NCBI GenBank assembly: GCA_013813755.1
Contig: JACCRD010000219.1
Span: forward strand, 1 to 11,331
Length of the DNA: 11,331 bases
Source: Acidobacteriota bacterium
GTDB taxonomy: Bacteria > Acidobacteriota > Blastocatellia > Pyrinomonadales > Pyrinomonadaceae
Direction: 5' to 3'
In this document: in pieces, positions 1 to 7,005 of the stretch
Numbering within the stretch: position 1 is the stretch's first letter
Layout of the letters: each line of letters begins with the position of its first letter
Program-made: the position numbers and the translations under genes
Notes under the pieces: generated by a model
The model's database searches: none
What the model was told of the DNA's origin: nothing
The model's input: the letters and a program-made list of their open reading frames with translations, nothing else

Positions 1-152
1 TTGTGGTATGCGCCCCTTTTCTATTTTCTTTCATCTTCCGATTTTCTTAAATAGATTTTAGCGGAAGTTCACTGAAAGTCTTGCACTGAAAGTGCATAGT
101 TTTAACTATCGTGTTTCAAAGAATAAAGAATACCAAGAGCGAATTTATTTCG
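1..152. other. Non-coding leader upstream of thiO with short repeats and a palindrome
   Basis: No gene is supported here. The stretch contains a 10-nt direct repeat (CACTGAAAGT at 70-79 and 84-93, 14 nt apart). The second copy is embedded in a small hairpin, TGCACT-GAA-AGTGCA (82-96). This is followed directly by a perfect 14-bp palindrome, ATAGTTTTAACTAT (96-109). Such a cluster could be an operator or overlap a promoter: TTGCAC at 81-86 and TAACTA at 103-108 make a poor -35/-10 pair with a 16-nt spacer. I looked for TPP-riboswitch core motifs, because the next gene is thiO-like, and did not find them. A regulatory function is a guess from position and symmetry. Confidence 0.35.
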
Positions 153-1286
153 ATGAATCTTCTGACAAATCAGGACATTTTAATTATTGGCGGCGGTGTT
201 ATCGGCTTGAGTATTGCGCGAAAACTGCACCAGAAAGGTTTGCGAAAAATCACAATTGTCGAGCGCGGAAATTTGGGTCAGGAATCTTCTTTCGCCGCCG
301 CCGGAATACTCGCCGCACAAGCCGAAACTGACAAAATCGACGATTTTTTCCATTTTTGCATCGAATCAAATTTGCTCTACCCACCATTTGCCGAAGAATT
401 AATCGATGAAACGGGCATCGATATTGAACTCGATAAAAACGGGACGCTTTTTCTGGCTTTGACGGAAGATGACGAAGCGGAAATACGCCGGAGATTTCAA
501 TGGCAGAAAAAGGCTGGTTTACGAATCGAGTATCTGAGCGCGGCGGAAGTCCGCAAAGTCGAACCTTTTATTTCACCGGATGTGCGCGCGGCTCTTTTTT
601 TTCCCGATGACCGGCAGGTTGAAAACCGCCGTCTGCTCGCCGCTTTGCAGAAATATGCTGTGATTAATAAAATCAACGTTGTCGAAGACGCGGAAGTTAA
701 AAGCTTACTGGTGGAAAATAAAAAAGTAATCGGCGCGGAAACATCTGACGTTAAATTTTTTGCGGAAAAAACGGTTTTAGCAACGGGCGCGTGGACTTCG
801 CACATCAAAATCGGTGAAAATGCTTTGCCGCCGTTGCGCGTAGTTAAACCGATTCGCGGGCAGATGCTTTCTTTTAAAACTGCCAAGCGTTTATTTTCAA
901 AAGTCATATACAGCCCCAGAGGTTATATTGTGCCGCGTCAGGACGGAAGAATTTTAGCGGGCGCAACGGTTGAAGATGTCGGTTTTGACAAAAGCGTGAC
1001 GGCAGGCGGTATTGATTTCGTGCGGGAAAACGCTCTGGAAATCGCGCCGAGTTTAATGAATTTGGAAGTGAGCGAAAAGTGGTCGGGCTTGCGTCCATAC
1101 GCGCCGGATGGTTTGCCGATTTTGGGTGAATTTCCGCAGATGGAAAACCTTTTTATCGCTACGGCTCATTACCGTAACGGAATTTTGCTCGCGCCGCTGA
1201 CGGCTGAAATTTTAGCATGCAAAATCGCGGAAAATAAGGATTCAAAGTATTTAGAGATTTTTAGCCCGCGCCGTTTTCAAAAATAA
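153..1286 (+). CDS. thiO: FAD-dependent glycine/D-amino-acid oxidase, ThiO family
   Basis: Predicted 377-aa flavoprotein of the DAO superfamily. ThiO oxidises glycine (or other small amines) to the imine with O2 as acceptor, supplying dehydroglycine for the thiazole half of thiamine. Visible signs are the N-terminal Rossmann dinucleotide motif IIGGGVIGLS (residues 11-20), the ribose-binding acidic residue at the end of beta-2 (IVERG, Glu37), the ESSFAAAGILAAQ segment (44-56), and the family C-terminal signatures GLRPYAPDGLPILGEFP (312-328) and HYRNGILLAPLTAE (339-352). The length matches the family. I chose ATG 153 because the glycine motif then sits at the usual distance from the N-terminus; the frame is open back to a GTG at 111, which would add 14 unconserved residues. 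There is no strong Shine-Dalgarno, only AAGAG about 12 nt upstream. No other thiamine genes are in view, so a D-amino-acid or sarcosine oxidase role is possible. It is 42 nt ahead of the next gene. Confidence 0.88.
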   Translation: MNLLTNQDILIIGGGVIGLSIARKLHQKGLRKITIVERGNLGQESSFAAAGILAAQAETDKIDDFFHFCIESNLLYPPFAEELIDETGIDIELDKNGTLFLALTEDDEAEIRRRFQWQKKAGLRIEYLSAAEVRKVEPFISPDVRAALFFPDDRQVENRRLLAALQKYAVINKINVVEDAEVKSLLVENKKVIGAETSDVKFFAEKTVLATGAWTSHIKIGENALPPLRVVKPIRGQMLSFKTAKRLFSKVIYSPRGYIVPRQDGRILAGATVEDVGFDKSVTAGGIDFVRENALEIAPSLMNLEVSEKWSGLRPYAPDGLPILGEFPQMENLFIATAHYRNGILLAPLTAEILACKIAENKDSKYLEIFSPRRFQK

Positions 1287-1328
1287 AAGCGCTGCTATGT
1301 ATTTTTAGATTTATAGAATTTTGGAATT

Positions 1329-2762
1329 ATGCGTAAAGTTTTTTTATTTCTTCTTTTGTTTCTATTGTCAATGAATAATTGGGCGCAATCGCGGCGCGTT
1401 AATCCGAGAGCTGCAACGCCGGCGAATTCGACAGTCGTCGCGCTTAATGAATTGGGTGTTGAAAATTTGTTTAACGAAGCAAACGTTTATGCCAAAACGA
1501 AGTTTGCCGAATACGAAGTTAAGAAAATTCCATACACCGATAATCTCTACAAACAAACCATTTTAGAGCAGAAACAGATGGCGGCGAAATATGCGGGAGC
1601 AGTCTCCCGCCGCCCGAATCTTGCCGGAGCGGACTTTTATTTTTTGGGAATGCTCAACTGGCTGGCTGAAAACGGCGAAAACGCGTCTGACGCATTTCAA
1701 AAATTTCTCGCGCACAGCGATTCTGTTGCTGCCGCCGAAAAATCGCAGACGGCGCGTTCGATCATCGTCGTCGTTGCCGCGCGGCGAAAAAACTTTGCGG
1801 AAGCCGAAAAACTTTTGAGCGAGTATTTAAAAATCGAGCCGGTGAAATTGAGCGAACACGCGAAAATGGAAAATGAACTGGCAAAAAACTACGTCGAGGA
1901 TAAAGATTTTGAACGCGCTCTGCCGCACGCCGTTGAAGCTTATCGAGCGACCAAAGCCGTTTTCAAGGACGCGTCTTCGCGTGAGCGGGGCTTGAGCGAT
2001 GTTCTTGGTTCGGGAATGAAGCTTTTTGAGATTCATAAAAATAACGGAAAGCAGAAGCAAGCCGATGACGCGCTCGAAGATTTGCGGAGAACAGCCGTTC
2101 TTTTTCAGTCAAACGAAATTTATTACACCGCGGTCAATGAAAATATTAAATTTTTGATTGAAACAGGGCGTAAATCGCTCGGCTTACAGATGTTCGCGGA
2201 CGCGCTCGCGCAAGTCAGTAAAGATTTCACGGCGAAAACTCTGCGGGAAGATATTACGCGGCGGCTGAAAAAACGCGAAAGACAATATAAACTCCTTGGT
2301 GAACCGGCGCCGGAACTTGTCGATGTTGAACGATTTCTCGAAAGTCAGCCAAAAACGGTAGCGAGTTTGCGCGGAAAAGTCGTGTATCTGGATTTTTGGG
2401 CGACGTGGTGCGCTCCGTGTCTGGAAGCGTTTCCGTCGCTCATCGAATGGCATCAGGATTATCAGAAAGAAGGCTTGGAAATTTTGGGTTTAACCAGGTT
2501 TTACGGCACTGCTGAAGGTTTTAACGTTGACAAAGCAACGGAGCTGAACTTTCTCACTCGTTTCAAAAAAACGCATCGTCTGCCTTACGAATTCGTCATC
2601 GGCAAAGATAACACAAACCAAATCTCATACGCCGCAAATGCGATTCCGACCACTGTTTTAATTGACCGCAAAGGCATCGTCCGGTATATCGAAATCGGTT
2701 CGGGCGCCAGCCGCCAGGCGGAAATTCATGCAATGATAAAAAAACTTCTCGCGGAAAAGTAA
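1329..2762 (+). CDS. Secreted TlpA-like thioredoxin-fold protein with helical N-terminal region
   Basis: A 477-aa protein with a clear signal peptide (MRKVFLFLLLFLLSMNNWAQS), so it acts outside the cytoplasm or at the membrane. Residues about 90-290 are Ala/Glu/Lys-rich and helical with TPR-like spacing (for example SRRPNLAGADFYFLGMLNWL and FERALPHAVEAYRATKAVF), though no strict TPR consensus is seen. The C-terminal 150 residues form a TlpA/redoxin domain: a PAPEL strand entry, VVYLDFWATWCAPC with the redox pair Cys361-Cys364, and the cis-proline loop NAIPTTVLID (Pro440) ending in GIVRYIEIGSG. Family members reduce or isomerise disulfides in exported proteins or haem-maturation partners; the partner here is unknown. 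GGA 5 nt before ATG 1329 is a weak ribosome site. It could be co-transcribed with the oxidase upstream. The thioredoxin assignment is firm; the substrate cannot be read from the sequence. Confidence 0.86.
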   Translation: MRKVFLFLLLFLLSMNNWAQSRRVNPRAATPANSTVVALNELGVENLFNEANVYAKTKFAEYEVKKIPYTDNLYKQTILEQKQMAAKYAGAVSRRPNLAGADFYFLGMLNWLAENGENASDAFQKFLAHSDSVAAAEKSQTARSIIVVVAARRKNFAEAEKLLSEYLKIEPVKLSEHAKMENELAKNYVEDKDFERALPHAVEAYRATKAVFKDASSRERGLSDVLGSGMKLFEIHKNNGKQKQADDALEDLRRTAVLFQSNEIYYTAVNENIKFLIETGRKSLGLQMFADALAQVSKDFTAKTLREDITRRLKKRERQYKLLGEPAPELVDVERFLESQPKTVASLRGKVVYLDFWATWCAPCLEAFPSLIEWHQDYQKEGLEILGLTRFYGTAEGFNVDKATELNFLTRFKKTHRLPYEFVIGKDNTNQISYAANAIPTTVLIDRKGIVRYIEIGSGASRQAEIHAMIKKLLAEK

Positions 2763-2892
2763 GCAGAAAGGCAAAAGTAAAAGATGAGAGATGTTGATAG
2801 CTGTTGCAATTGCTCAGGTTTGAAAACTTTTGCTTATCTGTTTAGAATTCAAAATCGGAAATTTAAGATTTTGAATCTTCAATCCTTAATAA
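2763..2892. repeat. Intergenic hairpin and purine-rich repeat between tlpA-like gene and methyltransferase
   Basis: The 130-nt gap contains a perfect 10-bp stem: ATTCAAAATC at 2847-2856 pairs with GATTTTGAAT at 2867-2876 around a 10-nt loop. A looser inverted pair, GGCAAAAGT near 2770 and ACTTTTGC near 2826, lies outside it. No T-run follows the stem, so it is not a good intrinsic terminator for the upstream gene. It ends 16 nt before the next start codon and could be a dispersed intergenic repeat or a 5'-UTR structure. No promoter was recognised. Confidence 0.4.
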
Positions 2893-3558
2893 ATGGCACA
2901 AGAATCCGAAATTTCAAGCAACGACACTCAAAGTTTTTACGACCGTATCGCCGATGTTCATAATCTAGCAATGAAAGTCAACGGTTATAAGGATTCGGTA
3001 GCGAAATATTTAAGCTCGCTCGAAATAAATCTCGACTCCGATTCGCTTGTTTTAGATGCGGGAAGCGGCACCGGTATTGTGACGCTCGCCTTTCACGCGG
3101 CGGGGTTTCGCCCCAAAAAAACTTTTGCGCTCGACCTTTCTCACAATTCGCTCAAAATCGCCCGCGAACAATTTGAAAAAGATAAAAACACCGATGCGCG
3201 AAACATCTGCGTCGTGCAGGGCAATGTTTTACAGCTTCCCTTCCCGGACGCGACATTTGATTTGATTATCACGTGCGGCGTTCTGGAATATGTTTCGCTT
3301 GAAGAAGGTTTAGAAGAATTTGCGAGAGTTCTGAAAAAGGGCGCGAAATTCGTTTTAATTCCGATCAGACCTTCACTCGTTGGTTCGGTTTTGGAAATTT
3401 TATATAATTTTAAGACGCACTCAATCGAACAGACAAGACAAATTGCCGAACAATATTTCGAGATTGTCGGCGATTATAATTTTCCAATCACTGAGCCGAT
3501 TGGCTGGTCAAAAATGATTTTTCTGTTGGAAAAAAAGAGAGGAGGTGAAAAAGTTTAA
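2893..3558 (+). CDS. Class I SAM-dependent methyltransferase (Methyltransf_11/25 type)
   Basis: A 221-aa soluble protein with the seven-strand Rossmann methyltransferase core. Motif I is VLDAGSGTG (residues 53-61), the acidic residue at the end of beta-2 is Asp81 in FALDLSHNSL, motif II/III is GNVLQLPFPDATFD (110-123), followed by GVLEYV (129-134) and an ARVLKKGAKFVL strand typical of the UbiE/Methyltransf_11 group. The C-terminal third (about 160-210) probably forms the substrate lid. The acceptor cannot be inferred: small molecules, quinones, lipids and proteins are all used by this family. The start ATG 2893 has no obvious Shine-Dalgarno. The last codons (RGGEKV) and the stop lie inside a purine-rich intergenic repeat (see 3551-3660), so the extreme C-terminus may be repeat-derived. 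No pathway neighbour helps define the role. Confidence 0.83.
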   Translation: MAQESEISSNDTQSFYDRIADVHNLAMKVNGYKDSVAKYLSSLEINLDSDSLVLDAGSGTGIVTLAFHAAGFRPKKTFALDLSHNSLKIAREQFEKDKNTDARNICVVQGNVLQLPFPDATFDLIITCGVLEYVSLEEGLEEFARVLKKGAKFVLIPIRPSLVGSVLEILYNFKTHSIEQTRQIAEQYFEIVGDYNFPITEPIGWSKMIFLLEKKRGGEKV

Positions 3559-3660
3559 AAGTGGAAAAGATAAAAAGTGGAAATAAGAACGCTTAAAAGC
3601 TATTGCCGCATAAAACAAACAACTTTTTCACTCTTTCACCTTTTCACTTTTAAGCTTTTC
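3551..3660. repeat. Imperfect inverted repeat with GTGAAAA-like purine-rich arms
   Basis: The left arm (about 3551-3583) reads as a string of AAAAGTGG units. The right arm (about 3618-3660) is its imperfect reverse complement. The best-matched core is TTAAAAGTG at 3555-3563 against CACTTTTAA at 3645-3653, and a further copy of GCTTAAAAGC sits between them at 3591-3600. The left arm includes the stop codon of the methyltransferase gene (3556-3558). The right arm ends just before the ATG of the next gene. This looks like a small dispersed intergenic element or a read-through hairpin, not a gene, although the frame of the downstream gene happens to be open through it. Confidence 0.5.
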
Positions 3661-3669
3661 TCCTTTTTA

Positions 3670-4476
3670 ATGAAATCTATTGCTGAAAAGCCCTTGATTA
3701 TTGCTCATCGCGGAGCAAGCGCGCTCGCGCCGGAAAATACTCTAGCGGCTTTCGGGCAGGCGATTCGAGACGGCGCGGAAGGCATCGAACTTGATGTTCG
3801 TCTGGCAAAGGACGGCGTTCCGGTCGTCATTCACGATGCAGACCTAAAGCGTTTAGCTGATAAAAAAGGGCGCATTTCTTATTATACTTCCCGGGAATTG
3901 CAATCTTTCGATGTCGGTTCCTGGTTTAACTCACAATTTCCGAAGAAAGCCGATGACCAATTTTCACGCGAAACCGTTCCGACTTTTCCTCAGTTGCTAA
4001 AATTTTTGGAAGATTATAAAGGTTTAATTTACGTTGAAATAAAATGCAAAAAAGCCGAAACCGACTCGCTCGTTCGAGCAGTCTGCCAACTTATCGAGCA
4101 GACAAATTTGCTATCCCAAATTGTCCTCAAAAGTTTTAATCTGGGCGCCCTCATTCTAGCACGTAATTTTCTTCCTGAAGTTCGCACCGCCGCGCTGTTT
4201 TCTCCAAAAATCTTAACAGTTGTTCGCAAAAGAAAACACATTCTGCAAAAAGCCGAGAAGTGCGGAGCAAACGAAATTTCACTGCATTACTCACTGGCGA
4301 CTAGAGGGCTTGTGGAAAGAGCGAAAGATAAAGGATTAGCGACGGTAATTTGGACTGCCGACAGTTCCATCTGGGTAAAACGCGCGCTTGACTTAGGCAT
4401 CTACGCAGTTATTACTAACAACCCGGCACATCTATTGGCGAAAAAACAAAAACTCTTTGCCAAACAGCACAAATAA
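3670..4476 (+). CDS. Glycerophosphodiester phosphodiesterase (GDPD)
   Basis: A 268-aa GDPD-family TIM-barrel enzyme. It hydrolyses glycerophosphodiesters from phospholipid turnover to glycerol-3-phosphate and an alcohol. Catalytic and metal-binding motifs are in family order: IIAHRGAS (His13, Arg14), PENT (21-24), GIELDVRLAKDGVPVVIHD (Glu40, Asp42, His55), YVEIK in the middle of the barrel, and the C-terminal TVIWTAD and AVITNNPAHL strands. No signal peptide is present with the chosen start, so it is probably cytosolic (UgpQ-like). The frame is open to a GTG at 3577, but the extra 31 residues are translated from an intergenic repeat and do not resemble the family, so ATG 3670 is preferred even without a Shine-Dalgarno. 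It stands alone, 270 nt from the next gene. Confidence 0.9.
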   Translation: MKSIAEKPLIIAHRGASALAPENTLAAFGQAIRDGAEGIELDVRLAKDGVPVVIHDADLKRLADKKGRISYYTSRELQSFDVGSWFNSQFPKKADDQFSRETVPTFPQLLKFLEDYKGLIYVEIKCKKAETDSLVRAVCQLIEQTNLLSQIVLKSFNLGALILARNFLPEVRTAALFSPKILTVVRKRKHILQKAEKCGANEISLHYSLATRGLVERAKDKGLATVIWTADSSIWVKRALDLGIYAVITNNPAHLLAKKQKLFAKQHK

Positions 4477-4746
4477 AATTGTCTCCAGTTATTTGTTTCG
4501 TACCGGAAGAAATTTCAAAAATAATTTAGCGCCTTTTGCGAAAGCCTCTGCGTTCTTTGCGTTGCTGATTTGAGACTGGACAACAGATAATGCGAAGACT
4601 CGCCAAGTTACGCGAAGAATTATTTTTGAGATGACTTCTGAAAATTATTTTCACGGTTACGGTTTTGCAGAGTCGGAGACACAGGCTAAAATTGTTGGAG
4701 TATTATTTATAGTTCAATTTTTTAAGGCAATTTTATCAGAAACAAA
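4477..4746. repeat. 270-nt intergenic gap holding an imperfect palindromic element
   Basis: No ORF is supported. The core is an imperfect palindrome of about 125 nt. The outer arms are TCAAAAATAATT at 4515-4526 and its exact reverse complement AATTATTTTTGA at 4618-4629. Beyond these, GAAG at 4506-4509 continues the pairing with CTTC at 4635-4638. Inside, the left half carries CTCTGCGTTCTTTGCGTT (4546-4563) and the right half GCGAAGACTCGCCAAGTTACGCGAAG (4592-4617), which reads as a diverged inverted counterpart built from CTTTGCG/CTTCGCG-like units. This composition resembles dispersed AACGCAAAGAACGC-type intergenic repeats seen in many environmental bacteria. It may be a non-autonomous, MITE-like element. 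No target-site duplication was identified, and no terminator T-run is evident. Confidence 0.5.
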
Positions 4747-6117
4747 ATGAAATTTTATAACGATGTTTTAGGACTGATCGGCAACACGCCGCTCGTTAAA
4801 ATTAACGCTCTCGCCGCGCAGCACAAAATTAAAGCGCAAATTTTCGCCAAAATGGAAAACCTCAATCCGGGCTTTTCGGTCAAAGACCGAATCGGCATTT
4901 CGATGATTGAAGCGGCGGAAAAAGACGGCTTGCTCAAGCCCGGCGGCACGATTATCGAAGCAACGAGCGGCAATACCGGAATTGGTCTGGCGCTCGCGGC
5001 GGCGGTAAAAGGTTACAAATGTATTTTTGTTTTGACCGACAAAGTCTCGATGGAAAAATCGCGTTATCTGAAATCGCTCGGCGCGGATGTGGTCGTTGTT
5101 CCCGCCGCGTCCAAGCACGGCACGCCTGAACATTATGTTGAAACCGCCAAACGCATTGCGAAGGAAACGCCAAATTGTTTTTACCCGGATCAATATAATC
5201 ACCCGGCAAATCCCGCCGTGCATTACCGCACCACCGGACCGGAACTTTGGAACGACACGGACGGGCGCATCACGCATTTTGTTTCAAGCATCGGTACGGG
5301 CGGCACAATCAGCGGCACGGGCAGATATTTAAAAGAGAAAAACCCGAATATAAAAATCATCGGCGCCGACCCGTATGGCTCAATTTTTAAGACTTACAAG
5401 GATTCCGGTCAAGTTCCGGAAGCTACGCCATATCTCGTCGAAGGCATTGGACAATCGCTGCCCGTCGGTAACGCCGATATGAAAATCATCGACGAAATTA
5501 TCAACATCACCGACCGCGAATCGTTTGACCTGGCGCGTCAGCTTTCGCGCACCGAGGGGATTTTCTGCGGCGGTTCGACCGGAACGAACTTCGCTGCCGC
5601 GCTGAAGGTAGCAAAAAAACTCGACGAAGACGATTTGGTTGTATTCATTGTGTGCGACACGGGCGAGCATTATTTAACAAAGTTTCATTCAGACGAATGG
5701 ATGAAGGAAAAACTTCTGCTCGAACCGCAAAAAATCACGGCTGGACTGATCAACGAAACGAAACATGCCGGCGCGCCCGCGAAACTTATTTTTGTCGCGC
5801 CCGATGAGATCGTCAGCAGTGCGCTGGCGCAAATGAATGAAAACGGCGTGACGCAAATTCCCGTTATAGAGGGAAATACTTCGGTCGGCTCATTGCGTGA
5901 AAGCCGCGTTTTGACCAAACTGCTTGGCGACCGCGAATTGTTGAACGCGAAGGTGAGCAAAGTGATGGACGAAAGTTTTCCGGTGCTTGACGTTGATGCA
6001 AGTTTTAATGATATAAAAACAAAACTGCAAAAATCGCCGGCGGTTTTAATCGAAGACTTCAAACGCATCACCGGGATTATTACCAGATCGGACGTTTTGG
6101 ATTTACAAAGAAATTGA
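4747..6117 (+). CDS. Cystathionine beta-synthase / cysteine synthase-type PLP enzyme with C-terminal CBS pair
   Basis: A 456-aa fold-type II PLP enzyme. It most likely condenses serine (or O-acetylserine) with homocysteine or sulfide in transsulfuration or cysteine synthesis. The catalytic core (1-320) has GLIGNTPLV (9-17), the PLP lysine Lys46 in FSVKDRIG, the substrate loop EATSGNTGIG (71-80), the phosphate-binding GTGGT (183-187), and EGIFCGGSTG (270-279), the version typical of CBS over CysK. Residues about 340-456 form two CBS motifs (PAKLIFVAPDEIVSSAL... and VMDESFPVLDVDASF...) ending in GIITRSDVLDL, a likely adenosyl-ligand sensing module. The N-terminal haem domain of animal CBS is absent, as in yeast and bacterial forms. 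The start ATG 4747 fits the family N-terminus. rsmE follows after 21 nt. No cystathionine gamma-lyase is adjacent, so CBS versus CysK activity is undecided. Confidence 0.9.
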   Translation: MKFYNDVLGLIGNTPLVKINALAAQHKIKAQIFAKMENLNPGFSVKDRIGISMIEAAEKDGLLKPGGTIIEATSGNTGIGLALAAAVKGYKCIFVLTDKVSMEKSRYLKSLGADVVVVPAASKHGTPEHYVETAKRIAKETPNCFYPDQYNHPANPAVHYRTTGPELWNDTDGRITHFVSSIGTGGTISGTGRYLKEKNPNIKIIGADPYGSIFKTYKDSGQVPEATPYLVEGIGQSLPVGNADMKIIDEIINITDRESFDLARQLSRTEGIFCGGSTGTNFAAALKVAKKLDEDDLVVFIVCDTGEHYLTKFHSDEWMKEKLLLEPQKITAGLINETKHAGAPAKLIFVAPDEIVSSALAQMNENGVTQIPVIEGNTSVGSLRESRVLTKLLGDRELLNAKVSKVMDESFPVLDVDASFNDIKTKLQKSPAVLIEDFKRITGIITRSDVLDLQRN

Positions 6118-6138
6118 TGATGCGTTCTTTTTTAACAA

Positions 6139-6870
6139 ATGCGACGCTTCTTTGCGCCACCCGAAAATTTTAATGACCAGAAAATCACTTTAAGTCCTGA
6201 AGAATCAAGGCATTTGCGTGATGTTTTGCGTCTGCGCGCGAGTGAAAACGTGCAGGTTTTCGATGGCGCAGGCAGGGAATTTTTTTGCGAAATCGAGCAA
6301 ATTGAAAGAAAAGAAACGGTTCTAAAAATCATTAAAGAAATTGCGCCGACTACCCCGGAATCCGGTTTAGATCTAACTTTAGCGGTGGCGCTCCTCAAAG
6401 GCGAAAAGTTCGACTTGGTTGTGCAAAAGGCGGTTGAATTAGGCGTGACAAAACTCGTTCCGCTCAATACGAAGCGAGCCGACGCGAAATCAAAAGACGG
6501 CGAAAAAAAACTGCAACGCTGGCGAAAAATTGTCATTGATGCGAGCAAACAATCAGAACGCGCAACGCTGATGCAAATCGAAATGCCGATTGATTTCGCG
6601 GAGTTTGTAAACTCCATTTCAAAAAGTCTCAGCGATGCAAATTTACTTTTGTTTGCGGAAAGAAGTGGGATTAGTTTTTCCAACGTCAAGATAAACGAGA
6701 AAATTATTGCGGTTATCGGTTCGGAAGGCGGCTGGGACGACGCGGAAATCGAATTGGCGCGCAGTCAAAATTTTCAAATCATCACGTTCAAAGGCAGAAT
6801 TTTGCGGGCGGAAACTGCAGCAATATCCATCATCGCCGTTTTACAGCATCGCTTTGGAGATTTAAATTAA
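6139..6870 (+). CDS. rsmE: 16S rRNA (uracil(1498)-N3)-methyltransferase RsmE
   Basis: A 243-aa SPOUT-class methyltransferase that modifies N3 of U1498 in the 16S rRNA decoding region of the assembled 30S subunit. The N-terminal PUA-like RNA-binding domain starts with MRRFFAPPENF and continues through EESRHLRDVLRLRASENVQV and FDGAGREF (residues about 1-70). The trefoil-knot domain follows: LAVALLKGEKFDLVVQKAVE (81-100), TKLVPLNTKRADAKS (104-118), the AdoMet loop IAVIGSEGGWDDAEI (190-204, GSEGGW at 194-199), and the knot signature FKGRILRAETAAI (217-229). The length is standard. Small departures from consensus are SKQSER where AAEQSGR is common, and ILRAETA for ILRTETA. It lies 21 nt after the CBS gene and is probably co-transcribed with it. 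It ends at a convergent terminator region. Confidence 0.95.
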   Translation: MRRFFAPPENFNDQKITLSPEESRHLRDVLRLRASENVQVFDGAGREFFCEIEQIERKETVLKIIKEIAPTTPESGLDLTLAVALLKGEKFDLVVQKAVELGVTKLVPLNTKRADAKSKDGEKKLQRWRKIVIDASKQSERATLMQIEMPIDFAEFVNSISKSLSDANLLLFAERSGISFSNVKINEKIIAVIGSEGGWDDAEIELARSQNFQIITFKGRILRAETAAISIIAVLQHRFGDLN

Positions 6871-6917
6871 AAAACCAAACTGCGGAAATTTAGGGAGAGA
6901 TGTCCCGCAGTTTGGTT
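6867..6917 (-). terminator. Intrinsic terminator for the leftward WD40/caspase genes
   Basis: AACCAAACTGCGG (6873-6885) and CCGCAGTTTGGTT (6905-6917) form a perfect 13-bp stem with a 19-nt loop. Read on the minus strand, the stem is followed by a run of six T (complement of A6869-6874) and then AATTTAAA, the classic intrinsic terminator layout. It lies 89 nt past the stop of the caspase ORF. On the plus strand no T-run follows the stem directly, so its role for rsmE is weaker. Confidence 0.75.
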
Positions 6918-6949
6918 GTTCGTCGGCGAGAGAAGCGAGACAACTTTTT
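6915..6949 (+). terminator. Possible weak terminator for rsmE
   Basis: Downstream of the perfect hairpin, GTTGTTCG (6915-6922) can pair with CGAGACAAC (6936-6944) with one bulge. This is followed at once by TTTTT (6945-6949). It is weaker than the minus-strand terminator and partly competes with its 3' arm. It is the only T-tract hairpin seen for the rightward cbs-rsmE transcript. Confidence 0.35.
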
Positions 6950-7005
6950 GTTAATTAATTTCTGACAATTATAATTTGTTTATGAAATATTACGCTATAT
7001 TCTTA

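Noticed and set aside
1..152. TPP riboswitch upstream of the thiO-like gene.
   Set aside because: No convincing thi-box core was found; the repeats present do not match it.
3577..3669. GTG 3577 as the start of the GDPD gene, giving 299 aa.
   Set aside because: The extra 31 residues are translated from an intergenic inverted repeat, are unlike GDPD N-termini, and ATG 3670 places the catalytic His-Arg at the usual position.
4768..5277. Antisense ORF of 169 codons over the CBS gene.
   Set aside because: It is an Arg/Phe-rich shadow of a strongly conserved plus-strand gene and has no recognisable domain.
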